DNA from: a bacterium
GTDB taxonomy: Bacteria; Bacteroidota; Ignavibacteria; SZUA-365
Direction of reading: 5' to 3'
DNA: 64,000 nucleotides
Assembly: GCA_020444325.1 (NCBI GenBank)
Contig: JAHLLD010000001.1
Coordinates: 516,747 to 580,746 of the forward strand
Shown one piece after another: positions 1 to 8,430 of this stretch (positions are counted from its first letter, which is position 1; every line of letters starts with the position of its first letter). The notes under the pieces are model-generated. The model had not been told where the DNA came from and ran no database searches. It saw only the letters and a list, made by a program, of their open reading frames with translations. Made by a program: the position numbers and the translations under genes.

Positions 1-526
1 CGAAAAGCATGTTCGTCAGCAGGTTGCGCACTGCGGCCGAGGCCACGTGTTCATGCACGATACGCAACGAACCCTCCTGCCACCCGCGCCCGATTTCCTG
101 GACCAGGGGAACAACGACATCCTCGAGCAGTGCACGATGGGAAAGCAGTACGGAACCTTCGACAAGCAGACGCTCCATTCCCACTCCGTCGAGGCGTCGT
201 GCGCAGTCGATCAGTTTATCCCTCAGTGTGGACGCTGTTCTTTCCCCTTCCCATGCTCCGGAATGCGATTTGTGTTCTTCTGCTTCCAGCAACGCCCGCA
301 ATTCCTCGACCGTCATCCCGGCTATCGAACCAATGGGATAATCCTCTTCGGTCAACCGGCGAAGCAGACGCAGATGTTCGACTTCTTCGTCACTGTACAA
401 CCTGCGATTGCTGTCTGACCGCGACGGCTGCACCACGCCATATCGCTTCTCCCAGGCCCGGATGACGTAAGGCGTCAGTCCCGCCAGTTTCGCGGCCATC
501 CGTATGGCATATCGTCCTTCCTGCAT
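1..526 (-). CDS. MerR-family regulator with B12-binding domain (partial, C-terminus cut by window edge)
   Basis: Reading leftward from an ATG at 526, the frame stays open to the window edge and gives 175 residues. The N-terminus has the MerR winged-helix pattern (RMAAKLAGLTPYVIRAWEKR, then RRLYSDEEVEHLRLLRRL). After about residue 95 it looks like the helical cap of a cobalamin-binding domain (VVPLVQEIGRGWQEGSLRIVHEH). This is the CarH/LitR layout; known members use adenosylcobalamin as a light or B12 sensor and repress carotenoid or stress genes. The part that would carry the B12-ligand histidine motif lies outside the window, so light sensing is inference. A promoter and TTAGACA repeats lie just upstream, which suggests autoregulation. 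Confidence 0.85.
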   Translation of the reverse strand, partial: MQEGRYAIRMAAKLAGLTPYVIRAWEKRYGVVQPSRSDSNRRLYSDEEVEHLRLLRRLTEEDYPIGSIAGMTVEELRALLEAEEHKSHSGAWEGERTASTLRDKLIDCARRLDGVGMERLLVEGSVLLSHRALLEDVVVPLVQEIGRGWQEGSLRIVHEHVASAAVRNLLTNMLF

Positions 527-540
527 GAAAATTGAGTATT

Positions 541-636
541 TGTCTAAAAATATCCTGTTTAATCACTACAATATACCCTAAATCCTGTTACATGCAAAAA
601 TAATGTCTAATATGGGAACCTTATTTATTAGACATT
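541..636. promoter_or_regulatory. TTAGACA/TGTCTAA operator candidates
   Basis: AATGTCTAAT (602-611) and ATTAGACATT (627-636) form a perfect 10-bp inverted repeat with a 15-bp spacer. A third TGTCTAA lies at 541-547. The three half-sites bracket the regulator promoter, as expected for an autoregulated MerR/CarH-type gene. Binding is inferred from symmetry and position only. Confidence 0.5.
570..597 (-). promoter_or_regulatory. Candidate promoter for the MerR/B12 regulator
   Basis: On the minus strand TTGCAT (592-597) and TATATT (570-575) are 16 bp apart and lie about 45 bp before the ATG. The -10 matches the primary-sigma consensus at five of six bases and the -35 at only three. TTAGACA repeats lie on both sides. 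Confidence 0.4.
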
Positions 637-712
637 GGTTTTTATATTCAGCAACACAGAAATATCGTCAGATACTAATTAACAGGAAGCACACCGACAG
701 CTGACGATTTGT

Positions 713-751
713 ATGGCGTCCCGCCGGCAACAACGGGACGCCATTTTTTTT
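713..751 (+). terminator. Rho-independent terminator reading rightward
   Basis: ATGGCGTCCCG (713-723) pairs with CGGGACGCCAT (734-744) over 11 bp and is followed by eight T on the plus strand. It lies just past the stop of the leftward gene at 750, but for that gene the U-tract would be on the wrong side. Either it serves a rightward transcript from 640-710 or it works as an imperfect bidirectional terminator. Confidence 0.6.
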
Positions 752-1868
752 ATCTCAGAAGCAGCAGCGGTTTCTGGAGGCGGTGTTTTCCGCTGCGAAG
801 GGAGAGGAAGTACACGCCCTGTGGCAGATGGGCCGCATTGAAGCGCAGCGTATGGCGTCCGGCATCCCGCCAGGCATCCTCGAGCAGCACGGCCACCTGT
901 CGTCCCGCGGCATCGCAGACAGTGAGCTGCACGGGAGCGGCCGCGCGGAGGGTGAAGCCGACGGTGGTTTCGACGGAGAAGGGATTGGGGAAATTTTGAT
1001 GCAGCATGGGGACGAGGGGACGCGAGGCAGCGTCGACGCCGGTCACGCCGTCCCATCCCGCGAGGCGGGCCATCATGTACCAGAACGCCTTTCCTTTCTG
1101 CTGGCAGTTCAGGCATTGCGAATGCGCACAGCCGCAGCTTTCGCAGGCACCGGGATTGCGTTCGCACCATTCCTGCGCCCAGTTACGACTGCTGCCGTGT
1201 TCGTCCCTGTAATCGCAATTGTCATTGGCCGCCTTGTCGAGGAAGTAATTTCCATCGGGATCGTAGCTCTCGATATCGGCGAAGTCGAAAAGGATTTTGC
1301 CATGTGTGCGGCAGTACTCGCGAATCTGCTCATTGCGCTGATGGAGTGTGCCGTCCACCCCCGTACCGTCGAGATGTCCCGTCATGTACACAAAGGTCAC
1401 ATCCGGATAATCCTTTTCCAGTGCATCCATCGCCGTCAGGTAAGCGTTGATTCCATCGACCGTGTTGTCCGAGCAGCCGCCGCACCACGACCACATGATC
1501 ATGTTGCGGTCGCAGCCGGAGGCATCGAGCAGTGCCCGTGTGGCCGATGCCCAGGCCAGGTCGCCGTTGTGACCGAGGTCACCGGAGGGTCTGCCGTCAT
1601 GAAGGGACAATGCCCCGCCGCTGCCGTCATTGTTGAAATTGAACGGTTCATCCGCCAGCCCGCGCAGCAGCTGCATGCCGCTCACGATCTGACTGCCGTG
1701 TGATGTGTGTCCATACGACAGCCGGAATTGCGCGCAGGCCTGCTCGACGTAGCTGCGGGGCACGGCGTCGAGGTCCGTGCAATGATGATCGATGATGAGG
1801 GACTGCTGTGCCTGCCCCATGGTGGCGAGCAGGAGGAGAAGGGAAAAAACAAAGGTGCTTCGACGCAT
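750..1868 (-). CDS. Secreted T9SS-sorted protein with cysteine-rich segment, function unknown
   Basis: 372 residues. Residues 1-20 are a signal peptide (RRSTFVFSLLLLLATMGQA). The central part has conserved-looking motifs such as YGHTSHGSQ, MWSWCGG and YMTGHLDGTG, and a cysteine cluster (CESCGCAHSQCLNCQQKG) near residues 245-262. Residues from about 290 are a T9SS sorting domain starting QNFPNPFSVETT and ending KPLLLLR. The GHTSHG and GHLDGTG motifs recall SGNH-like or polysaccharide-acting secreted enzymes, but no family is certain. The protein is likely exported across the outer membrane and anchored or released. The gene stands alone, leftward. Confidence 0.85.
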   Translation of the reverse strand: MRRSTFVFSLLLLLATMGQAQQSLIIDHHCTDLDAVPRSYVEQACAQFRLSYGHTSHGSQIVSGMQLLRGLADEPFNFNNDGSGGALSLHDGRPSGDLGHNGDLAWASATRALLDASGCDRNMIMWSWCGGCSDNTVDGINAYLTAMDALEKDYPDVTFVYMTGHLDGTGVDGTLHQRNEQIREYCRTHGKILFDFADIESYDPDGNYFLDKAANDNCDYRDEHGSSRNWAQEWCERNPGACESCGCAHSQCLNCQQKGKAFWYMMARLAGWDGVTGVDAASRPLVPMLHQNFPNPFSVETTVGFTLRAAAPVQLTVCDAAGRQVAVLLEDAWRDAGRHTLRFNAAHLPQGVYFLSLRSGKHRLQKPLLLLR

Positions 1869-1961
1869 TCCGATACCTATCAGGCTATGAAGAGGATGCG
1901 GAAAAGTACGGATCAGGATGATTCAAGACAACCATATCCCGTACCCGCCCGGAAAAACCAT

Positions 1962-1989
1962 AAAAAAAACCGCGTCCCGAAGGACGCGG
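1962..1989 (-). terminator. Rho-independent terminator of the RRM gene
   Basis: CCGCGTCC (1970-1977) and GGACGCGG (1982-1989) form an 8-bp stem with a CGAA tetraloop. A run of eight A at 1962-1969 gives the U-tract on the minus strand, 45 bp after the RRM stop codon. Confidence 0.85.
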
Positions 1990-2033
1990 TACGGTGCCGG
2001 ACGCACGGGGCGCCTGGCTATAGACGGGGAAAC

Positions 2034-2288
2034 TTACCAGCGATCGTTGCGCGGCTTTGCTTCGTTGACTTTCATTGTGCGTCCCATCAGCTCGCTGCCG
2101 TTGAGTGCGCTCATCGCTGCCTGTGCCTCATCCGAGTTCGGCATCTCGACGAAACCGAATCCCTTGGAGCGGCCGGTTGCGCGATCACTGATCACGTTGG
2201 CTTCGGCGACTTCACCGAAAGAACCGAAGGTTTCTTTCAGCATGCTGTTGGTGACATCGTAGGAAAGGTTTCCGACGTAGATATTCAT
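2034..2288 (-). CDS. RRM-domain RNA-binding protein
   Basis: 84 residues from the ATG at 2288, which follows a GAGGATT ribosome site; an in-frame upstream ATG at 2327 would add 13 residues without RRM homology. The whole protein is one RNA recognition motif: RNP2 is IYVGNLSY (residues 2-9) and RNP1 is KGFGFVEM (about 44-51). Small single-RRM proteins of this type in cyanobacteria and other bacteria bind single-stranded RNA and are often cold-induced. The gene has its own terminator and a long structured upstream region, consistent with post-transcriptional control. Confidence 0.92.
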   Translation of the reverse strand: MNIYVGNLSYDVTNSMLKETFGSFGEVAEANVISDRATGRSKGFGFVEMPNSDEAQAAMSALNGSELMGRTMKVNEAKPRNDRW

Positions 2289-2828
2289 AGAATCCTCAAA
2301 CTTGCGTGCTCCGAATAAAAACGCCATCGAAAGTCAAGCACGCGAAGAGCACGACAGCGTGGAACCTTAGGACGGTTCCAGTGAAATTCATCAAACTGTA
2401 CGTCAGGTGTGTTTCTGGCGCCATCTCCCTGCGGCGCAAACGATAATAGTATTTCGACCTGATCAAAGAGCAATCGTAAACGTGAAACGGAATCGTGAAA
2501 ATCGGGATACAGACTGCTCTCAAAGATCGAATGCGAAACGTGATTTCTCACAATATGCCGTGTATTCACGGCTGCAATCGGCGGGCAAATCAATACCGAT
2601 CTAGTATACAGGCTTTAAAGTAAATCATTTTTTCGCAATATGCAACAGAAAAAGCAGGAATATTACATGCATGTCTTTTCCTGTCCCGCCCCCTGATTCT
2701 CCTCGTCTTTCCCTTTTCTGCACACACCGCAGCCGCCACTCCGGATCCCGCGCTTGCATGTTGTCGGCAATGTGCAATATACTGGGGAACCGCCTCGCCT
2801 GAAGTTGTATTTCATCCCGGGAAGCTCC
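2289..2828. other. 540-bp gene-free region with short hairpins
   Basis: No convincing ORF. It holds the leader of the leftward RRM gene and the promoter region of the rightward glycosidase. Short hairpins include GGAACC/GGTTCC around 2362-2379, GCGCC/GGCGC around 2430-2450 and GCCGTG/CACGGC around 2560-2575. It is AT-richer than the flanking genes. No known riboswitch was recognised. Confidence 0.4.
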
Positions 2829-5717
2829 ATGCGACAGTGCTGTCTGTTCCTCTGCATTCTGCTTACTTCTGTCAGTATTATCCCACAGGTCGCCCACGCG
2901 CAGCCGAAGGGTTACGCGTCGCGCGGGGTACGCGCGTACCTCGTCAACTACAGTGCGATTCGGGGGGACCGTTACCTGGCGGAGCTTGCGGCGCGGCGTT
3001 TCGTGCTCATCGATGAGGCGGGTGCGAAGGATATCCCGCTCATGCGCGCGGTGCGTCCCGACATCCCCGTGCTCCGCTACAAGGATATCGTGGCCCTGCA
3101 TCGCAGCGCGGCCGAGTATGATTCGGTGACGCTCGACGAGCACGCCTTCCTGCACAGCAGCGATCCGGCCAGCCTGCAGTATATGCTCAAGGGGGACAGC
3201 GTAACACTCGCCTGGATGCCTGATCGCCGCACGCTTCCCGTTACTGGCTACGAGCTGCAGTGGTCAGAGGATTCGCTGCTGGGGTGGACGACATTCGCCT
3301 CCGCGCCGGAAGCCGGGGAAGCGGTGACTGTCGGACTCCCCTCAGAAGCGGCCTACCTGCGCGTGCAGTCCGTGCGCGACAGTGGCAGCACGCTGAGGTT
3401 TTCCCTCCCGCTTCGTATTGGAACAAACGTGCGGCGGGACCTCCTGCTCTGGCCGCAGCGCTGTGTGGTAGACCGCGATGCCGACCGCGTGCAGCTGGAT
3501 ATCGCTCTGCGCAGCTTCGGGGTGGTGGTGGATTCGGTATTCATCACAGGGGACTGGGATCGCGACAATCAGCTTGAGAATGCGGAACGCGTACAACTGC
3601 AGCATGAGCAAGGGGAATGGACGTATGCGCGGGAAATCGATATCACGGGACTGCGCACATACTGCGGTTATGAATACCGCGCCGAGGCGTGGAGCAATGG
3701 AAAGGTATATCGCTTTCCTGCCGAGGGCAGCTGGCAGAGCAACGTGAACAACCGCCTGGTGAACAATACGTATGGCTTCTATGTGATGAACGTGGGGAGT
3801 CCCACCTGGCGCGATGCCTACATCGAGCAAGTGCTGCTCGCGTTTTCCGCGCGGGGGTACAGCGGATTGTTCGAAGATGACTGCTGGTACCGCGTGGCCA
3901 ATTACGGGGTGGATGCGTATCCCCCGGCATTCTACGATGATCATACCTGGCGCAGCGGGTTGTATACCATGCTGGCGGATATACAGTCCGCCATCGCTCC
4001 GCGTCCCGCCTACTTCAACGGACTCCATGCCGAAACCGCCGACAGTCTGCTGCTTTTCACTGAGGGCGGCATGACCGAAGGCTTCGCCTACACGCACTGG
4101 TCCGGTCTCGTGCGGGGCGCGTCGTGGAAAAACATGTGCAATCGCGGACTCGCGGCAGGACGACAGGGCAAAACCTGGATGGCGCTGGGCGGGGCGCCGT
4201 ATGATGATCCGGAGGGACGACTGTACGCCATGGCCAGCTACCTGCTCGCGGCCGACGCCGGGGCGATGTACGCCAATGCCACCGACTACCAGGAGTTCGC
4301 GCATTACCCCGAGTTCGATCTCCCCATCGGCAATCCCGTCGACGCGCCTGTCGCCGACATTGACTCGCTCGCGCGTGAGATGGGCGGCGGCACGCTGCAC
4401 ATTCGCGAATACAGCAACGGCAGTGTCGTCGTCAATGCCGGGAATGTACCCGCCCTGTATACCGAGCAGGCGGGACGCGCTTTTGTCGTCGCCCACGGCG
4501 GCACGACCATCGACGGCGGCTGGCTCGGGATGTCCGGCCGAAGCGACAGCCTCGCACCCGGCAGTGCGCGCATCTACATGCACAGCACGCCGCCGGACAT
4601 CGCCTTTTCCCCACGCATCGATTCGATTGTGGTCCAGCCCCGCCCCCTTCCCTCCGACGGTTCCACCCCGTGCAGCATCCGCGTGCGTGCAGCGGATCCG
4701 ATGGCAGGATACTGGGGCGATCAATCAAAACCCCTGTACATCGTCGTGGATGCCGGCGCAGCCGGGGGTCCCAGGCAGCTCGTACTCACCACCGGCGACC
4801 CGAACGCTCCTGAAGCTTCCGCCTGGTATGAGGGAAGTTTCAGCGTCCCTGTCGGTTCGCCACCGGGAGAACTGCAGCTGCCCGTCACGGCGTATTCCAC
4901 CACGGGGATGTTCACCACCGGTGAAGCGGCGGTGCAGATCATCAACGGCGACTCGGCCAACCTGCTGCTCAACTACAGTTTCGAAATCGACAACAACGAC
5001 GACGGCGTGCCCGATTTCTGGCATAGCTACGTCAAGGGCTTCGACTACGACACCACCGGCACGAACGCGCACAGCGGCCGCCGCTCGGTGCATGTACGCA
5101 ACGACAGTCTGACGGAGTTTCGTGGCGTGAGTGTGCTCGTGGAAGTGAATCAAGGCAGTCCCGAAAAACTCGAACTCTCGGGCTGGTCAAAGGCCGCGGA
5201 TGTCAGTGGTGATGCGAATAACGACTATTCCCTCTATGCGGATATCACCTACACCGACGGCACGCGTCAGTATGGCCGCACCGCGCAGTTCGCGACAGGC
5301 ACGCATGACTGGGAATACTCATCCACCGTTATCGAGCCTGAGAAACCCATTCGCAGCATCAATCTTTATGCGCTGTTCCGCCGCCACACCGGGGAGGCCT
5401 GGTTCGATCATCTCGCGCTTCGTCCCTACCAGGAGCCCAACGGCGTTCCACCCGCCACGGCCGGCGATTTCGCGATGGAGCTGTATCCCCAGCCCTCGCA
5501 TGGACCCACGCACTTGCGCTTCACGCTGCCCGTGCCCGCGCGTCTGCGCATTGCGGTGTACGACTGCCTGGGACGCGAACGTCAGCGGCTGCCCGTCCAC
5601 GACTACGGCAGCGGCACGCAGCATGCCGAGCTGCCGGCCGGACTCCCCCCGGGCATGTACCTTCTCCGACTGACGGGAATCAACATCGCCCACAGCCGGA
5701 CCTTCATCGTACGCTGA
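2829..5717 (+). CDS. GHL15-like putative glycoside hydrolase with T9SS sorting domain
   Basis: 962 residues from the ATG at 2829, which begins the signal peptide (RQCCLFLCILLTSVSIIPQ); the earlier in-frame ATG at 2754 would bury it. The first barrel-like part is residues 25-105 (VRAYLVNYSAIRGDRYLAEL). A fibronectin-III-like segment (about 130-200) and a second beta domain follow. The barrel then resumes (NVGSPTWRDAYIEQVLLAF, GYSGLFEDD, acidic residues near 349-351), resembling the hypothetical glycosyl hydrolase family GHL15. A CBM4-like segment (LLNYSFEIDNNDDGVPDFW) comes before the sorting domain (LYPQPSHGPTHLRF to the end). It is probably a cell-surface polysaccharidase; the substrate is unknown. 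Confidence 0.8.
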   Translation: MRQCCLFLCILLTSVSIIPQVAHAQPKGYASRGVRAYLVNYSAIRGDRYLAELAARRFVLIDEAGAKDIPLMRAVRPDIPVLRYKDIVALHRSAAEYDSVTLDEHAFLHSSDPASLQYMLKGDSVTLAWMPDRRTLPVTGYELQWSEDSLLGWTTFASAPEAGEAVTVGLPSEAAYLRVQSVRDSGSTLRFSLPLRIGTNVRRDLLLWPQRCVVDRDADRVQLDIALRSFGVVVDSVFITGDWDRDNQLENAERVQLQHEQGEWTYAREIDITGLRTYCGYEYRAEAWSNGKVYRFPAEGSWQSNVNNRLVNNTYGFYVMNVGSPTWRDAYIEQVLLAFSARGYSGLFEDDCWYRVANYGVDAYPPAFYDDHTWRSGLYTMLADIQSAIAPRPAYFNGLHAETADSLLLFTEGGMTEGFAYTHWSGLVRGASWKNMCNRGLAAGRQGKTWMALGGAPYDDPEGRLYAMASYLLAADAGAMYANATDYQEFAHYPEFDLPIGNPVDAPVADIDSLAREMGGGTLHIREYSNGSVVVNAGNVPALYTEQAGRAFVVAHGGTTIDGGWLGMSGRSDSLAPGSARIYMHSTPPDIAFSPRIDSIVVQPRPLPSDGSTPCSIRVRAADPMAGYWGDQSKPLYIVVDAGAAGGPRQLVLTTGDPNAPEASAWYEGSFSVPVGSPPGELQLPVTAYSTTGMFTTGEAAVQIINGDSANLLLNYSFEIDNNDDGVPDFWHSYVKGFDYDTTGTNAHSGRRSVHVRNDSLTEFRGVSVLVEVNQGSPEKLELSGWSKAADVSGDANNDYSLYADITYTDGTRQYGRTAQFATGTHDWEYSSTVIEPEKPIRSINLYALFRRHTGEAWFDHLALRPYQEPNGVPPATAGDFAMELYPQPSHGPTHLRFTLPVPARLRIAVYDCLGRERQRLPVHDYGSGTQHAELPAGLPPGMYLLRLTGINIAHSRTFIVR

Positions 5718-5827
5718 TCGCCGAGACGCATGCGCTGCATTGCCTGCACTCAACACCAGCAGTGCTGATCAGCCCTCCGCCAGCGCAGCCTCAAGCTGCT
5801 CGCGGAAATCCTCTTTGCTCCGGAGAA

Positions 5828-5844
5828 TATGCAGTTATTGCATA
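5828..5844. repeat. TATGCA-N5-TGCATA palindrome, copy 1
   Basis: TATGCA and TGCATA flank GTTAT. The element overlaps the stop codon of the leftward Omp28-like gene. It is one of six such elements in the window. Confidence 0.5.
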
Positions 5845-7922
5845 ATGATGACGGGGCGTGCGAGCATGCGGCTTCCGTCGCTGACGCGCAGAAGATAGCT
5901 GCCGGAATGCAGTCCTTCGAATACCAGCGGAAGATGATGCGTTCCCGAGCCGGTGAATCCCGCGTGCAGGAGGAATTCACGTCCCAGCAGATCCGTTACC
6001 GTGACGCGCAGATGCGCAGCGCGATCAGTGCGCAGACGCAGTGTGCCTGCATCGCGCAGCGGCTGGGGATAGATGCCGTCGATGGCGAAGTTCGCCGCGT
6101 GAAGGACTTCCGTACTCAGCACGCGCATCCCGCTTTCGGAAACGTTCAACACCTCGCGCTCATTGACCGCACCGTGATGCCGTGTCACGAAGGCGACAAT
6201 TCTGCATGCGAGCGGAACGCCGTCGCCGTAGGGCATGCTCATCCCATCGAAATTGAACCTGCGTGTGTATTCGGCATCCGCCTGCGGGAGATTCGGAACC
6301 ACGCCCTTGATTCCCCAGTCCCCCGTGAGCGAAGCATACTGCACATGCCTGTGTCTGTAACCGATGATGGGATTGGGCAGATCGTGGTACGGATGATCCG
6401 GGTAGTTTGCGTGTCCACTGTAATAATTCGATTGATCCCAGCCAGTACCCTGTCCCGTAAGTTCATCCGCCACAACCCAGCAATGGAGACGATAATCGTC
6501 TTCCGGTGCATAGTCGGAAAACTGCACGGTGACATCGGCGAAGCCCTGCTGCGTCCAGTGATCCCACTGCGCATCCACACTGACGGCGCAGGGCGTGAAG
6601 GCCTGCAGTCGCTCGGCTGCGCGGGCAAGCCAGGCGCCGCCGGTGCGCTGAATGGGCACCGCGGTTTCGCGTTCAAAGAGGACGCGATCGATCATGGCGT
6701 TGGGATAGGAGGGACGATAGGTATCGGCGAGCTCGAGGCTGGTTGCGGTTTTCATCGCATCCGTTCCGCCGGCGTGCAGGGCCACTGCGACAGCGGCGGG
6801 ATACTGCGCGAGCAGTTCTTCGACCTGTAGTCCCCCATCGGGACACCAACCGCACCAGGCCCCGGTGAATTCCTCGACCAGCACGCGTTTTTCCGAACCC
6901 GTACCACGCTGCACGACGACATCCGTCGAGAGCGAATTGTTGGAAGGCACCTCGTCCTCCACCCCGCCGTTGATGCTATCAACCGTCACGGTGATAGAAT
7001 GCAGTTGTCCCGCCACCGCCGGTGTCCATGCGATCGCATGCCGGAATTCCCAGGTCCCGCTGCTGGTGAGTCCGAGATCCGTCGCTTCCATAACCTGCGG
7101 CACAGTGCCGTCGATGCTGTAGCGCAGGCGGCAGGACGTCACTTCCGTCGAGCCCGCATTGGTGACCGTACCACCGATGCTCACCGCTTCACCCACCCGC
7201 ACTGCGGGCGGGATGTCCAGCGAAAGCAGGACCAGGTCGAGCGCGGCGTTGGTCCACGAGAACGCGTAGCGCACGTCGTCGTCAGGACTCGAGCTGATGT
7301 TGGGATAGTCCAATCGCGGACTCCCTTCCACCCACGCTTCCGCGCTGCCATCGGCGCTGATGGCACCGATGCTGCCACTGAGGGGACGCGGGGTCTTGCC
7401 CGCCACGAGCACCACCTCGAAATCCCCGCGCTCATAGAGCACGATAGCGAAACTGACATTGCTGACTTCCCAGGTTCCATTCCCCGGCACCGCGCTGGCC
7501 CACATGATCACATGCCGGCGATCCGGCGCCGAGCCGGTGGTCTTCGAATACACCTGGTTCGACCAGATCGGTGTACCCTCCTGCAGATGCAGATCGTCCC
7601 ACCACCCGCAGATCGCATTGCGCAGCGGATCCGACTCATTCTGTGCATAGCTCTGCGTGGCAGACGCATCGAACGTGATATAGCCGTTGTCGCTGATGTA
7701 GTATCCCGTCACCTCCTCTCCGGCGAAGCTGAAGCTGAAGGGCAGGGACTGCCATGCCGACAGTGCATCCTCCTGCGGTTTGTCCATCACCAGCACGCCG
7801 CCCACGCGAATGCCCGAAACATCCGGCTGCGAGCCCGTCGATGTGGTGTACGTCCATGTCTGCCCGAACGCGGTGGAAACAAGAAGGAGGGAAAGGAGTA
7901 TTGCGGAAAACAGCTGACGCAT
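5835..7922 (-). CDS. T9SS-sorted Omp28-like protein with thioredoxin-type CGWC motif
   Basis: 695 residues from the ATG at 7922, preceded by AAGGAG; an upstream in-frame ATG at 7955 lacks a site. It has a signal peptide (RQLFSAILLSLLLVSTAFG), an N-terminal beta-rich region, a CARDB-like segment (PPAVRVGEAVSIGGTVTNAG), then an Omp28-type thioredoxin fold with VEEFTGAWCGWCPDG (CGWC near 357-360), and a C-terminal sorting domain (GIYPQPLRDAGTLRLRT to VIIMQ). Omp28 proteins are outer-membrane-associated in Bacteroidetes. The CxxC pair suggests disulfide exchange at the cell surface, which is inference. It converges with the glycosidase. Confidence 0.87.
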   Translation of the reverse strand: MRQLFSAILLSLLLVSTAFGQTWTYTTSTGSQPDVSGIRVGGVLVMDKPQEDALSAWQSLPFSFSFAGEEVTGYYISDNGYITFDASATQSYAQNESDPLRNAICGWWDDLHLQEGTPIWSNQVYSKTTGSAPDRRHVIMWASAVPGNGTWEVSNVSFAIVLYERGDFEVVLVAGKTPRPLSGSIGAISADGSAEAWVEGSPRLDYPNISSSPDDDVRYAFSWTNAALDLVLLSLDIPPAVRVGEAVSIGGTVTNAGSTEVTSCRLRYSIDGTVPQVMEATDLGLTSSGTWEFRHAIAWTPAVAGQLHSITVTVDSINGGVEDEVPSNNSLSTDVVVQRGTGSEKRVLVEEFTGAWCGWCPDGGLQVEELLAQYPAAVAVALHAGGTDAMKTATSLELADTYRPSYPNAMIDRVLFERETAVPIQRTGGAWLARAAERLQAFTPCAVSVDAQWDHWTQQGFADVTVQFSDYAPEDDYRLHCWVVADELTGQGTGWDQSNYYSGHANYPDHPYHDLPNPIIGYRHRHVQYASLTGDWGIKGVVPNLPQADAEYTRRFNFDGMSMPYGDGVPLACRIVAFVTRHHGAVNEREVLNVSESGMRVLSTEVLHAANFAIDGIYPQPLRDAGTLRLRTDRAAHLRVTVTDLLGREFLLHAGFTGSGTHHLPLVFEGLHSGSYLLRVSDGSRMLARPVIIMQ

Positions 7923-8006
7923 GGCGGCTCCTTGGTGGCGTGGATGAGATCGCAATATAAGAATAGAGAGTCCGACATGCAGTCCTTTTGTAATCGATCC
8001 TGTCTG

Positions 8007-8036
8007 TTGTATTCGATCCAGCCTGTTCCGTATAAT
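8007..8036 (+). promoter_or_regulatory. Primary-sigma-type promoter for the DUF1801-like gene
   Basis: TTGTAT (8007-8012) and a perfect TATAAT (8031-8036) are 18 bp apart, about 30 bp before the ATG at 8067. Confidence 0.65.
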
Positions 8037-8066
8037 GGAGCATCACCAACCCCTGAAAGGACGCCC

Positions 8067-8426
8067 ATGCCTGCAGATCTGAACGCCGTATACGACGCTC
8101 TGTATTCCCTCATGAAGCCGCTGGAGAAAAACCTCGCCGTCGTACATGATGACCCCGGCAACTACTACCTCAACACCCGCGTGCCTTACAACGGGAAGGA
8201 CCTGTACTTCGGCGGCATCGCCATCCGCAAGAACTACGTCAGCTATTACCTCATGGGCGTGTACATGTACCCCGACCTCCTCGACGGCATCTCCGACGAA
8301 CTCTCAAAGCGCCGCCAGGGCAAAAGCTGCTTCAACTTCAAAAGCACCGAAGCCCCGCTGCTGAAAGAACTCGGCGCCCTGACAAAGAAGAGCTTCCAGC
8401 GTATGAAGAAAGAGGGGAATGTTTAG
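8067..8426 (+). CDS. Small conserved cytoplasmic protein, DUF1801/YdhG-like
   Basis: 119 residues from the ATG at 8067, which has an AAAGGA ribosome site and a TATAAT promoter; the frame is open far upstream, but that part is antisense to the Omp28-like gene. There is no signal peptide or membrane segment. YYLMGVYMYPDLLDGIS and GKSCFNFKSTE resemble the YdhG/DUF1801 fold, a small domain of unknown function. The C-terminus is basic (KKSFQRMKKEGNV). It is a single rightward gene between leftward ones. The biochemical role is unknown. Confidence 0.78.
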   Translation: MPADLNAVYDALYSLMKPLEKNLAVVHDDPGNYYLNTRVPYNGKDLYFGGIAIRKNYVSYYLMGVYMYPDLLDGISDELSKRRQGKSCFNFKSTEAPLLKELGALTKKSFQRMKKEGNV

Positions 8427-8430
8427 CGAA

